DNA of 64,000 bases from Rhizobiaceae bacterium. GTDB lineage: Bacteria; Pseudomonadota; Alphaproteobacteria; Rhizobiales; Rhizobiaceae. The position numbers and the translations under genes were made by a program. The DNA is taken from assembly GCA_019635775.1 (NCBI GenBank), contig JAHBYU010000001.1, positions 248,001 to 312,000 on the forward strand, read 5' to 3'. This document shows positions 11,453 through 20,900 of this stretch, in pieces (position 1 is the first letter of the stretch; each line of letters opens with the position of its first letter). A model generated the notes under the pieces. The model did no database searches. It worked only from the letters and a program-made list of their open reading frames with translations, and was not told where the DNA came from.

Positions 11453-12278
11453 ACCTCCTGTTGCTCCAGCTCTGGATCAGGTTGACGAGCAGCAGGATGA
11501 GGAAGGAAACAGTGAGCATGATGGCGGCGATCGCTGATGCTGCGGCGTAGTCGCGCTCCTCCAGCCGGAAGACGATCAGCAACGGCAAGATCTCCGTCTG
11601 TCTCGGAATATTGCCCGCGATGAAGATGACCGAGCCGTACTCGCCAACGGCGCGAGCGAATGCTAGCGAAAAGCCGGTGAGGATCGCCGGTAAGAGGGCT
11701 GGCAGGATCACCCTGACGATGGTGGTGAGGCGCGACGCGCCGAGCGTTGCAGCTGCCTCTTCCACTTCCGCATTAAAATCCTCAAGAACGGGCTGGACCG
11801 TGCGAACCACGAAGGGGAGGCCGATGAACACCAGCGCGATCCAGATGCCAAGCGGCGTGTAGGCAATGGTTATTCCGTACGGCGAGAATAGCCTGCCTAT
11901 CCAGCCCTGCGGTACATAGAGCGCAGTCAGCGCGATGCCGGCGACGGCGGTGGGCAGCGCGAAGGGCAGGTCGATGATGGCGTCGACCAGACGTCGTGCA
12001 AAGAAGCGATAGCGCACAATCACCCAGGCGATAAGCAAGCCGATCACGACGTTGAAAAGCGCCGCCAACAGCGATGCTCCGAAAGAGAGTTTAAGTGCGG
12101 CCTGAAAGCGTGAGCCGGTGAGGATCCTCCAGAACGACGGCCAGTCGAGCTCGAATGTCTTCATATAGAGGCCGACAATCGGGACAATGACGATCAGGAA
12201 CAGATATAAGATCGTGAATCCGAAGGTCAGCCGGAAACCTGGAATGATGCTCGGCTCCCGGAAACGAATACGCGTCAT
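11439..12278 (-). CDS. cysT: Sulfate ABC importer permease CysT (CysU)
   Basis: First permease of the importer, 279 aa, six membrane segments, MetI fold. The EAA coupling loop is around [22 protein letters not shown]. The N-terminus is [15 protein letters not shown] followed by the first hydrophobic segment, the usual CysT arrangement. It follows sbp with an 82-base spacer containing a strong hairpin, and overlaps cysW by 14 bases. Confidence 0.94.
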   Translation of the reverse strand: MTRIRFREPSIIPGFRLTFGFTILYLFLIVIVPIVGLYMKTFELDWPSFWRILTGSRFQAALKLSFGASLLAALFNVVIGLLIAWVIVRYRFFARRLVDAIIDLPFALPTAVAGIALTALYVPQGWIGRLFSPYGITIAYTPLGIWIALVFIGLPFVVRTVQPVLEDFNAEVEEAAATLGASRLTTIVRVILPALLPAILTGFSLAFARAVGEYGSVIFIAGNIPRQTEILPLLIVFRLEERDYAAASAIAAIMLTVSFLILLLVNLIQSWSNRRFGNV

Positions 12279-12306
12279 CAGCTAGCCTCGAAATGCTTTC
12301 AAGATT

Positions 12307-12338
12307 GACGGGCCGCGAGAAACTTCTCGCGACCCGTC
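12307..12338 (-). other. mRNA hairpin between sbp and cysT
   Basis: Two stacked stems, GACGGG/CCCGTC (12307-12312 with 12333-12338) and GCGAGAA/TTCTCGC (12315-12321 with 12324-12330), are separated by a CC/GA internal loop and capped by two bases. There is no T tract on the minus strand. Such intercistronic stems after binding-protein genes usually stabilise the upstream message or attenuate the permease genes; that role is inferred here. Confidence 0.65.
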
Positions 12339-12360
12339 GCTCCGACGGGAACCGGCCTGT

Positions 12361-13380
12361 TCAGTCGTTGGAGTAAATCTGGTCAAAGACGCCGCCTTCG
12401 TCGAAGTGGGTTGGCTGGGCCTTTTCCCAGCCGCCAAAGACATCGCCGACCTTGACGAGCTTCAACTCCGGAAATGCCTTCAAGGCTTCTGGATCGACCT
12501 GGTCCGGATAGAGAGGACGATAGAAGTTCCGGGCGAAGATTTGCTGAGACTCCGGCGAATAAAGTTCTTCCAGGAAAGCATGCGCCAGCTCGCGCTTTCC
12601 GTTCGCATCGACATTCTTGTCGACGATGGCGACCTTGACCTCCGCCAGGATCGATACGGAAGGAACGACTATCTCGTATTCGGCTGCGCCGAACTCCTTG
12701 ACCGACAGCAGCGCCTCGTTTTCCCAAGCGATAAGGACATCGCCCACCTTGTTCTGAACGAAGGTATTGGTAGAGCCGCGAGCACCGGTATCGAGCACGG
12801 GAACGTGCTTGTATATCTCGGCCACGAAGTCGCGCGCCTTCTGTTCGTCGCCGCCCGAGCGCTCCAGTTCGTAGGCCCAGGCCGCAAGATAATTCCACCG
12901 TGCGCCGCCTGACGTCTTCGGATTTGGCGTGATCACCTGGACGTCCTGCCTGATGAGGTCGTCCCAATCCTTGATGCCCTTCGGATTTCCCGCGCGCACG
13001 AGAAAAACGATGGTTGAGGTGTACGGGGAGGATTGCGCCGGAAACTCCGACTGCCAGCCCGGCTCGATAAGACCGGCGGCCTGTATGCCGAGTATGTCGC
13101 CCTCAAGTGGGAAGGTCACGACATCGGCGGGAACGCCTTCGTTGACCGAGCGGACCTGCGCGCCGGATCCGCCGTGGCTGTTGCTAATGGCGACCGTCCG
13201 GCCGGTCTTCTCTTTCCATACCTTGGCGAAGTGATCGGAATATTCGCGATAAAGTTCGCGCGTCGGGTCATACGAAACGTTGTTGAGCGAATCCTGGGCC
13301 AGCGCCGATCCGGATGCGCCGAGGGACATCGCCACCCCAACGACCGCGCTCAACACGAGGATTCTTCGGTTTACGGTCAT
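12361..13380 (-). CDS. sbp: Periplasmic sulfate-binding protein
   Basis: Secreted receptor (339 aa) that captures sulfate or thiosulfate for CysTWA. A Sec signal peptide covers about residues 1-28, with cleavage after GSALA. The family block SNSHGGSGAQ (about 66-75) contacts the anion, and GDVLIAWENEA marks the second lobe. GGAGG five bases before the ATG supports the start. Sbp and CysP differ in sulfate versus thiosulfate preference and cannot be separated by eye. It is the first gene of the operon, diverging from the caspase-fold gene across a 264-base intergenic region. Confidence 0.94.
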   Translation of the reverse strand: MTVNRRILVLSAVVGVAMSLGASGSALAQDSLNNVSYDPTRELYREYSDHFAKVWKEKTGRTVAISNSHGGSGAQVRSVNEGVPADVVTFPLEGDILGIQAAGLIEPGWQSEFPAQSSPYTSTIVFLVRAGNPKGIKDWDDLIRQDVQVITPNPKTSGGARWNYLAAWAYELERSGGDEQKARDFVAEIYKHVPVLDTGARGSTNTFVQNKVGDVLIAWENEALLSVKEFGAAEYEIVVPSVSILAEVKVAIVDKNVDANGKRELAHAFLEELYSPESQQIFARNFYRPLYPDQVDPEALKAFPELKLVKVGDVFGGWEKAQPTHFDEGGVFDQIYSND

Positions 13381-13644
13381 GTCTGCCTCCGTGGAAGTTG
13401 CAGGCGTAACTTTAGGGAATTTATAGAATTAGGATTGTTCTGGTTTTCCCCTTTTCTGCCCGGCCGTGACAAATTCAGCGTGAATCAGGACATTCCATTA
13501 GGATGGATTTCGCCTGCACGGATGCTTTGATGCGTCGACGCGGTGAATGACCAGTGTGCCGCAGCATGCGCTTTCGCCGGGCACTCGGATGCGTCGAAAA
13601 TTGACAATGCGATGGAGTCTTCCTTAGATCGCCGCCACTTGTCC
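13381..13644. other. Intergenic region between sbp and the caspase-fold gene
   Basis: It should carry both divergent promoters. On the sbp side, about 30-55 bases before the ATG, there is an A/T-rich stretch with TATAAA on the minus strand, but no good -35 at standard spacing, so activator-dependent control is possible. The sbp ribosome-binding site GGAGG lies at about 13386-13390. I see no clear promoter for the rightward gene and no other gene. Confidence 0.4.
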
Positions 13645-15126
13645 ATGTCGGAGAGCAAGGTGGTTTGGCTGGCGATTCGTGTCTTTGCGTTCGCGGGACT
13701 TATAAGCGCATGGTCGGTTGCATCGGCCCAAACGCAGGAGCGGGTTGCACTCGTCGTCGGCAACTCGGCCTATGAGCACGTCTCTCCGCTCAGGAATCCA
13801 AAGAACGACGCTTCCGACCTCACGGCCAAGCTCGAGGGCCTGGGTTTCGAGGTCTTCGGCGGGACAGATCTTGACCGACGAGCACTGGTTCAGGCGCTGA
13901 TTCAGTTCGGCCGCGCGGCGGAAAGGGCAGAAGTCGGCCTTTTCTTCTACGCGGGCCATGGGCTGCAGGTGAATGGACAGAACTATCTGGTTCCGGTCGA
14001 CGCGCAGGTCGAATTCGAATCCGAGATTGACCTTTCGCTGGTATCGTTGTCCGGCGTGATGCAGCAACTGGAGCGCGGCAGCCGCACCAACATCGTCTTT
14101 CTCGATGCCTGTCGCGACAATCCCTTCGAAAAGCAACTTGCCCGCTCCATGGGCAATCGCTCGGCAGTTGCGCTCAACAAGGGCCTCGGGCGCATCCAGT
14201 CCGGCTCGGGTGCGTTCATAGCCTTCGCCACGCAGCCCGATGCAGTGGCCGCTGATGGCAACGGCCGGAATTCGCCATTCACGACGGCGCTTCTTTCGCA
14301 CATCGCAACGCCCGGGCAGTCCATCTCGGACATGATGATCGAAGTCCGCAATGACGTCATCGCTTCCACAAACGGCGCGCAGATTCCCTGGGATTCATCA
14401 TCGCTGACAGGGCGCTTCTCTTTCGCTCCAGACGCGGTCGCGGCTTCGCCTACCAACGAGGCTCCGCAATCTGTAGCGATCGAGAAGGAGGCTTACGGCC
14501 AGGCCGTCGAGGTCGGGAGCTGCGGCGCGTATGAGGCATTCCAGCGGCGCTTTCCCGACAGTTTCTACGCGGAACTTGCAAAGGAGCGCGCTGCGACGGC
14601 CTGTGCCGCGGCGTCCCAGTCGATCCAGCAAACGGCGGCACTCAATACGACGCAGAGCCGGGCTATCGAAAGGACCGGCGACTGCGAAACCGGACCTTTC
14701 GAGGTGGACTACTGCGTCAGTTCCTTCCTCAAGCCGATCAAGAACAACCACTACAATCCAGGCATGATGTTCGACGGGACACGCGAGACGGCTTGGGTCG
14801 AGGGCCGGGAGGGTGACGGCACCGGCGAGACGCTGACGCTGCATTTCGGGCGGGAGCGCAAACTTGCGGGCTTCGAGGTGATCAACGGCTATGACAAGGA
14901 CCAACGCACATGGTCCAACAATTCGCGGGTACGGATGCTGGAGGCGACCGCAGAGAACAGCAGGCCGCTCTCAATCGAGTTGCGGGATGTGCGTGGCTCG
15001 CGGCGCGTCGACTTCGATCCGCCACTGACGACGTCGTATCTCCAGCTCCAGATCAGCGAGGTCTACCCGGGAGTGAAATACAGCGATACCGCGATAAGCG
15101 AGCTCTATCCGATCTTCGCCGACTGA
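13645..15126 (+). CDS. Secreted caspase-fold (peptidase C14) protein with C-terminal NADase-type glycan-binding-like domain
   Basis: I chose the ATG at 13645 because it opens directly into a signal peptide (about 1-28, ending SVASA); the frame also has ATGs at 13543 and 13612. The caspase p20-like domain follows: RVALVVGNSAY, then FFYAGHG with the catalytic His near 106 and FLDACRDNPF with the catalytic Cys near 156. A short repeat-like linker (YEAFQRRFPDSFYAELAK) lies near 295. The last ~145 residues form a separate beta-rich domain starting at a CETGPFEVDYC block, with DGTRETAWVEG and YLQLQISEV, resembling the discoidin-like glycan-binding domain called NADase-type. The protein is predicted to act in the periplasm or outside the cell. 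It converges on the VanX/PbpC operon, its stop lying 6 bases from the vanX stop. Substrate unknown. Confidence 0.85.
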   Translation: MSESKVVWLAIRVFAFAGLISAWSVASAQTQERVALVVGNSAYEHVSPLRNPKNDASDLTAKLEGLGFEVFGGTDLDRRALVQALIQFGRAAERAEVGLFFYAGHGLQVNGQNYLVPVDAQVEFESEIDLSLVSLSGVMQQLERGSRTNIVFLDACRDNPFEKQLARSMGNRSAVALNKGLGRIQSGSGAFIAFATQPDAVAADGNGRNSPFTTALLSHIATPGQSISDMMIEVRNDVIASTNGAQIPWDSSSLTGRFSFAPDAVAASPTNEAPQSVAIEKEAYGQAVEVGSCGAYEAFQRRFPDSFYAELAKERAATACAAASQSIQQTAALNTTQSRAIERTGDCETGPFEVDYCVSSFLKPIKNNHYNPGMMFDGTRETAWVEGREGDGTGETLTLHFGRERKLAGFEVINGYDKDQRTWSNNSRVRMLEATAENSRPLSIELRDVRGSRRVDFDPPLTTSYLQLQISEVYPGVKYSDTAISELYPIFAD

Positions 15127-15132
15127 GACGCT

Positions 15133-15843
15133 TCAGTCGGTTACGGGAAAATCGAAATAGCGCTTGGGAAACGGCTCTTCGTTCAGCGTGAAGTGCCACC
15201 ATTCCTTGCTGTAGTTGCGAAATCCCTCTGCCTTCATGGCTTCGACCAGAAGCCTGCGGTTGGCCGCTGCTTCCTTCGGCAGCGGCGAATAGGCGGTCCG
15301 GCTTTTCGGGTCGAGACAATCGAAGCCTGTCGCAAAGTCCAGGCTGCCTGTATCCTGCGCGCCGCATGAGGGGTTTGCAGTTTTGCCCGCAGGGTCCAGC
15401 GGGACGATTGCGAGGTCCACGGTAGAGCCCCGCGAATGGCCGGAACGACTGGCGATGTAGCCCTGCCTGATGAGGTCCCGGCGGCGGACATTGGGATGCC
15501 AGAGCGGGTCCTTCTGCTTCGATTGTCCGACCCAGTTAGCGAAGTCCTTCACCGCCCGGTCTGGGCGATAGCAATCGAAGACGACGAGCGTGAAGCCTGG
15601 ATCCAAAGACTTCTGGACGCGGGACAGGGCCTCCGCGGCTTTTCTTGTGAGGATACAGACCGGCGCGTCGTATCCCTTTGCAGGCCGCTTCAGAAAATTC
15701 GCCGAACCGGCATAACGTATGTCCTGCCTGATTTCAGGATCGACGTCGCGCAACCTTACAAAGCCGGCGGGGAGTTCGGACGCAGTGGCGGGCAGGGGAA
15801 CAAGAAGAGAGGCAAGGACCGCGCCGAAGATGCCGTTTCGCAT
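15133..15843 (-). CDS. Periplasmic D-alanyl-D-alanine dipeptidase, VanX family
   Basis: Zinc peptidase of 236 aa that splits the free dipeptide D-Ala-D-Ala. The ATG at 15843 gives a signal peptide (about 1-22, ending PATAS) and lies 5 bases after the pbpC stop; the same frame runs upstream into pbpC but is not needed. Zinc and catalytic motifs are SGHSRGSTVDL (His and Asp ligands) and EWWHFT (catalytic Glu, third His ligand), plus FDCYRP around the substrate Arg. Fusion to a PbpC/macroglobulin operon and secretion argue for wall recycling or remodelling. There is no vanRS, vanH or vanA nearby, so this is not evidence of vancomycin resistance. Confidence 0.93.
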   Translation of the reverse strand: MRNGIFGAVLASLLVPLPATASELPAGFVRLRDVDPEIRQDIRYAGSANFLKRPAKGYDAPVCILTRKAAEALSRVQKSLDPGFTLVVFDCYRPDRAVKDFANWVGQSKQKDPLWHPNVRRRDLIRQGYIASRSGHSRGSTVDLAIVPLDPAGKTANPSCGAQDTGSLDFATGFDCLDPKSRTAYSPLPKEAAANRRLLVEAMKAEGFRNYSKEWWHFTLNEEPFPKRYFDFPVTD

Positions 15844-15848
15844 GCAAT

Positions 15849-17963
15849 TCACTCGACGAAAACCTTGATGCTGGCCGCCCGTCCGGCTGCGTCGATCACG
15901 GTCAGCGTCGAGTACCCCGCGCCGTCCGGCTTCCATGTCGCTTCGCGCCGGCGTCCGATTGCGGAGAGGGGCTTCCCGTTGGCAAGCCAGCGGAATGGTG
16001 CTCGTCCGCCCTGTAGTTTGAGGGCCAGCGGCATGGCTGAATCGCTGGCGGTTCCAAGTTCGACACGCGCGCCATCGGGCGGGAAGACGATTCGCGGAGC
16101 AGGCTCGGTCACCGAACGGGACGCCAGCGCAAGCTCACCCTGGGCGGAGACGAACCGCTCCAGCGTGACGGGCAGGTCACCGACTGCGGGGCGGAACGCT
16201 CCGGCAGGCGGTCGGCGCAGCGGCACCGCCGCAAGGCCGGAACGGACGAAGCCTTCGAAAAGAACCGGGGCAGCGGACTCATAGCCCGAAATGCCCGGCA
16301 CGGAACCCGAATCCGGCCGCCCGACCCAGACGCCCAGCACATAGCGTCCGTCATAGCCGACCGACCATGCGTCACGATTTCCGTAGGATGTGCCGGTCTT
16401 GTAGGCGATGGCGCGCGGGGCCGCGTTCAGGGGCCGCCGGACCCCTGCGAGCATGTCGGTCACCTGCCATGACGCTTGCGGCTCGAGCACCATGCCGTTG
16501 GCAAGCGGCACAGGGGTTGCCGCTTCCGCGCCATCGCGCAGCACCTTGGCCTTCCCGCCGTTCGAGAGGCCTGTGTAAAGCTGGACGAGGTCTCGCAATG
16601 TTATGCCGACGCCGCCAAGTCCGATTGCCAGCCCCGGCACTTCGCCCGGTGGCAGCGTCGGTGTGACGCCGGCCTGGCGGAAGCGGGAAACGAGGCGCTG
16701 CGGGCCGACGGCATCGAGCAGGCGGATCGCCGGCACGTTCAGCGACAGTTGCAGCGCCTGGCGGATCGTAACGTCGCCCTGATAGGTCATGTCGAAGTTC
16801 TTCGGACGGTAACCCGCAAAGTCGGCCGGCCGATCCTCGATCAGCGTTTCCTGCGCGACCAGGCCCTCCTCCATGGCAAGACCGTAGATGAACGGCTTCA
16901 GCGTGGAACCCGGCGAACGAAGGGTACGCGTCATGTCGATCCAGCCCGACCGGCTGGTATCGAAATAGCTGGCAGACCCGACCTCGCCGAGGATTTCACC
17001 TGTCATTGCATCGGCAAGCACCATGGCGACCGACACGCGCGGCCCGGTGCGTTGCGCTGCTTCGCGGGCCACGGCCTCCAAAGCCTCCTGCACGCCTTTG
17101 CGAACCGTGAGCTGGTAGCGGCCTTCGTTGGGACGATTGCGCAGCGCCGTGTCGGATGCATGCGCCGCCAGCGTTGGCAGAGGTATTCTCCTGGCAGACA
17201 CCTCGTCCAGTGCCGCGCGCGCAGCCTCCCTCTGGTCGAGCAGGCCGGCCGATACCATCCTTTCCAGAACCCTGTCGCGAGCGGTTCGCGCTCCACCGGG
17301 ATTGCGGTCCGGCCGTCGAAGCTCCGGCAGTTGCGGCAGAGCCACGAGGAGGGCGGCTTCCGCCAGTTCGAGACGCTTGGGCTCCTTGCCGAACCAGGCC
17401 AGCGAGGCGGCGCGTACGCCTTCGATGTTTCCGCCATAAGGCGCGAGCGTAAGGTAGCGCTCCAGTATTTCCTGCTTGGAAAGCCGCCGCTCGATCTGAA
17501 CAGCGCGGAATATCTGGCGGATCTTTCGGCCAAAGCTGCGGCTTTCGCGTGGCTCGAGAAGGCGGGCAAGCTGCATGGAAAGCGTCGAACCGCCCGACAC
17601 GATACGGCCATTGGCGACGAATTGGGTCGCCGCGCGGCTAAGCGCAAAAAGATCGACGCCGGCATGCTCGTGGAAACGCTTGTCCTCATAAGCGACCAGC
17701 ATGTTCACGAATTGCGGATCGACCTGATCCAGCGTCGTCGCCAGACGCCAGCGGCCGTCTGCTGTCGAATAGGCGCGCAACAGCGCGCCGTCGCGATCCA
17801 CCACTTCGGGCGAAACCGCGAGCTTTTCCGGCAGGGGCGGCGGGAAGGCGCGGTCAAGCGACCAGAACGCACCCCAGGAGAGGCCGGCCAGCACCGCGAA
17901 CGAACCAGCGGTGATGACCGTGCGCCTGAGCCATTTTCCTGTGCGCATGGCGCGACCCTTCAC
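15849..17963 (-). CDS. pbpC: Bifunctional penicillin-binding protein 1C
   Basis: Class A-type PBP of 704 aa with an N-terminal membrane anchor (about residues 14-33). The glycosyltransferase domain has EDKRFHEHAGVD near 93 and GGSTLSMQLAR. The transpeptidase domain has active-site Ser in SPGSTLKPF near 352, SLN near 408 and KTGTSYG near 522. A C-terminal beta domain typical of PbpC covers about 610-704. The start is a GTG at 17963; an ATG five codons later (17948), preceded by AAGGG, is an equal alternative. It begins 13 bases after the macroglobulin gene, the known yfhM-pbpC pairing, in which PbpC is thought to repair peptidoglycan at breaches trapped by the macroglobulin. Confidence 0.95.
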   Translation of the reverse strand: MKGRAMRTGKWLRRTVITAGSFAVLAGLSWGAFWSLDRAFPPPLPEKLAVSPEVVDRDGALLRAYSTADGRWRLATTLDQVDPQFVNMLVAYEDKRFHEHAGVDLFALSRAATQFVANGRIVSGGSTLSMQLARLLEPRESRSFGRKIRQIFRAVQIERRLSKQEILERYLTLAPYGGNIEGVRAASLAWFGKEPKRLELAEAALLVALPQLPELRRPDRNPGGARTARDRVLERMVSAGLLDQREAARAALDEVSARRIPLPTLAAHASDTALRNRPNEGRYQLTVRKGVQEALEAVAREAAQRTGPRVSVAMVLADAMTGEILGEVGSASYFDTSRSGWIDMTRTLRSPGSTLKPFIYGLAMEEGLVAQETLIEDRPADFAGYRPKNFDMTYQGDVTIRQALQLSLNVPAIRLLDAVGPQRLVSRFRQAGVTPTLPPGEVPGLAIGLGGVGITLRDLVQLYTGLSNGGKAKVLRDGAEAATPVPLANGMVLEPQASWQVTDMLAGVRRPLNAAPRAIAYKTGTSYGNRDAWSVGYDGRYVLGVWVGRPDSGSVPGISGYESAAPVLFEGFVRSGLAAVPLRRPPAGAFRPAVGDLPVTLERFVSAQGELALASRSVTEPAPRIVFPPDGARVELGTASDSAMPLALKLQGGRAPFRWLANGKPLSAIGRRREATWKPDGAGYSTLTVIDAAGRAASIKVFVE

Positions 17964-17976
17964 GCGTCTCTCTCGC

Positions 17977-20900
17977 CTACGGCGCCTTCACCTCCATCAT
18001 GCCCGTCGAGGTGCGCGCAGAGTATTGCGGACGATACATGTCCTCGACGCCGGCCGCCGGATGGGCGAAGACGCCGGGCGTAACCGCGCGCACGACATAG
18101 GCTAGCGTGATGTTGCGGTTGCTGTCTTCATTCTGGTCGAAGGCGGCGATGAAACGGTCGTCGCGGAATTCGAGATGCGCGGCATCCGTGCGTTGCAGCC
18201 ATCCGAAATTCGCCAGGTCGGCGCTGGAGACAAGGCGCGGGTTGTCAATCTCGAAACCTGCCGGGAGCAGGTCGTTTACCAGCACCCGCGAAGGCCAGCT
18301 GTTGGACTCACCGATGCGCAGTACCACGACAAAGCGCTCATTTTGCGTGACCTGCGTGACGTTCGCCTCGCTACCGTCCATCCGGTAGTAGGTACGCTCG
18401 ATTGTGAAGCCGTCGCCGCCTGCAGGCAGAGGTTGAACGGGCGCCGCTACAGTGGTGACCACAGCCTGTATCGGTGTCGTGCCGGCATTGCCGATCACGA
18501 TCGGCTCGGCAAGAAGCTCCTGGCCCGTCACCGTGCTCGAAAACGCGCCTGTATAAGGTGCGCTGTTGACCGTGAGCTGCAGCGCGGCGTTTCCAGCCTG
18601 CAGGGCTCTTGCGGCAAGCAACATCCAGGCCTCGTCCTGCGTACTGGTCCAGCGGGTTGCGGCCCGCTCGGCTGTCACCAGCTTGATCAGTTCGGGGACA
18701 ACCGAAGGCATGGGTTTGCTCTCGGCCGCAAGGGCAAGCATGGCCGCGCCGTCGCGCAACCGCGAGCCATAGTCCGACCGGCTCCAGTCATGCTCGGGCG
18801 TGTTCATCGCAAGCTGGAGCGCCGCGCTGAAGGCAGCTTCAGAGCGCTGCGCATCGCCATAAAGCGCCAGGCTCGCGCCAAGTTGAGCCACCGCCATGGG
18901 GCTGGAGAAAGCCTCCAGCTTCGTGTCGGCATAGTAGCGAAGGTCGCCTACCGAGGCGCGCTTGTTGCGGGCCAGAACGTAGAGTGCGTAGGAGATCTCG
19001 GAGCCACGATCCTCAAGGTCGATGTCGTAGGACAGCGAGTTCTGGAGGTTCGACAGAGCCTGGCTCATCGCCTGAGCGGGAACCTCGTAACCCTTCTCGC
19101 GGGCGCGGGTCAGGAAGTCCGACACATAGGCATCGAGCCAGAGGTCGCCGGAGCCCGGTCCCCAAAGGCCGAAGCTGCCGGATGAGGACTGGTAGTTGAG
19201 CACCCGCCAGATCGCTCCCTGTATGCGCTCCTTGAGTTCAGGCTCCTCGTTCATGCCGGCGCCGGCTGCAAGCTCGCTGACATAGAGCAGCGGAAGCGCG
19301 CGGCTGGTGGTCTGCTCGGCGCAGCCATAGGGATATTTGTCGAGCGTCATCAGCATGGATGGCACGTCGAACGCGGCCGATTGCGAAACGCCGACACTGA
19401 CGGTCCCGCCCTCCAGCAGGCTTGCCGCCAGAAGTTCGCGGTCGACGCGCAGGCTGGAGCCGTTCGGGCCGAGATCGACCACCATGCGCGTGGTGACGGG
19501 GGTCGATGCAGGGCGAACCGGCAGCGATAGTACCTGTTCGACCGCGAGTCCATCGGGGTGGGCGAGCCGGACGGTAAGCCCGGCGTTGCCCACTGTTTCG
19601 GCGGTCAGGGGAACGGTCATGGTGACCCGCTTTCCACCCGTCAGCGTCAGGCTCTCCGGTATCGGGCCGACAGAGACGTCGCCGTTCGTGTCGATGGCGA
19701 GCGTATAGTCGCCGTCCGGCCCATCCGTGTTGGCCACATCGAGCCGCATCACGGCTTCGTCCCCGGGAGCGAGGAAGCGGGGCAGGGCGGCCGTGACGAC
19801 GACGGGGTCGCGTACGATCACATCCTGCACAGCGTGACCGACAGCTTCCTTTGTCCAGGCAACGGTCATGATGCGCACCGTGCCGTTGAACTGCGGAATG
19901 TCGAAATCGACGGTCGCCTTGCCGTCCATGTCGAGACGGACGGGGCCGGAGAAGAAGGCCACAAGCTTCTCGACTGACGGGCTGCCCTGCGCAACGAGGC
20001 CTGCGCCGTCGCCGCCGGTGCGGATTCGTCCTGTAGCGCCAAGCGAGCCGTCGATCAGGCGGCCATAGAGGTCGCGCAGTTCAAGTCCGAGCCGACGCTG
20101 GCCGAAATACCAGTCTTCCGGGTCGGGTGCTTCGTAGCGGGTCAGGTTGAGAATGCCAACGTCAACGGCGGCGACCATAACATAGGCATCGCTGCCGGGA
20201 GCTGCTCCGGTGACGGAGACGGGAATGGAAAGCGTGGAGCGCGGCGTCGATTTTTCCGGCGCGGCGGTGGAAACCGAAAGCTTTCGCTGGCCCGGGTCGA
20301 CCTTCAGCCATTTCAGGCCGATGGCACGCGCCGGCATGCGCGATTCCTGCGCGTCGCCGGGCCGGAAAAGGGTGGCCGTGACATAGGCTCCAGCGCCCCA
20401 GTCCGTCCCGACAGGAATGTCGATCGTCGCGCCGCCCTCCGGAACGGTGGCGGATATGGTGGAGATGAGCTTTTCCGAACCGATCGCGACCAGAAGTTCG
20501 CCGCCAAAACGCGGCGAAACCTTGAGCTTGGCCACTTCGCCTGGAACATAGCTTTCCTTGTCGAGCGCGATCTCAAGCCCGTCGGGTGTTTCGGTGGAGG
20601 TCGCCGTGACGAACCAGCCTGCGTCGAACTCGTAGCTGGTGATCGGCCCATCGGGTTCCGGCGTCTCGATCTCAAGGCGATAGCGGCCCCAGTCGACCGT
20701 CTGCGAGATGGAAGCCTCCGTATCGGCGGCAATGTCGATCGTGCCGCTGGCGACCACCTCGGTGAAGGTCACCGGCTCATAGTTCCAGTAATTGCCGGAC
20801 CGGTACCATTGGTAGTTCCGTTCGATCTTGACCAGTTTCCAGAGCGCGCCCGGTATTGCCTTTCGCTGCCCCGACGAATCGGCGGCGATCAGCGAGAATT

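Noticed and set aside
15133-15843. VanX-like gene as part of a vancomycin-resistance cluster
   Set aside because: No vanRS, vanH or ligase nearby; Gram-negative, secreted form in a wall-repair operon.
16476-18083. 535-codon plus-strand frame across pbpC
   Set aside because: Mirror of pbpC in a high-GC genome; the pbpC frame has all catalytic motifs and this one has none.
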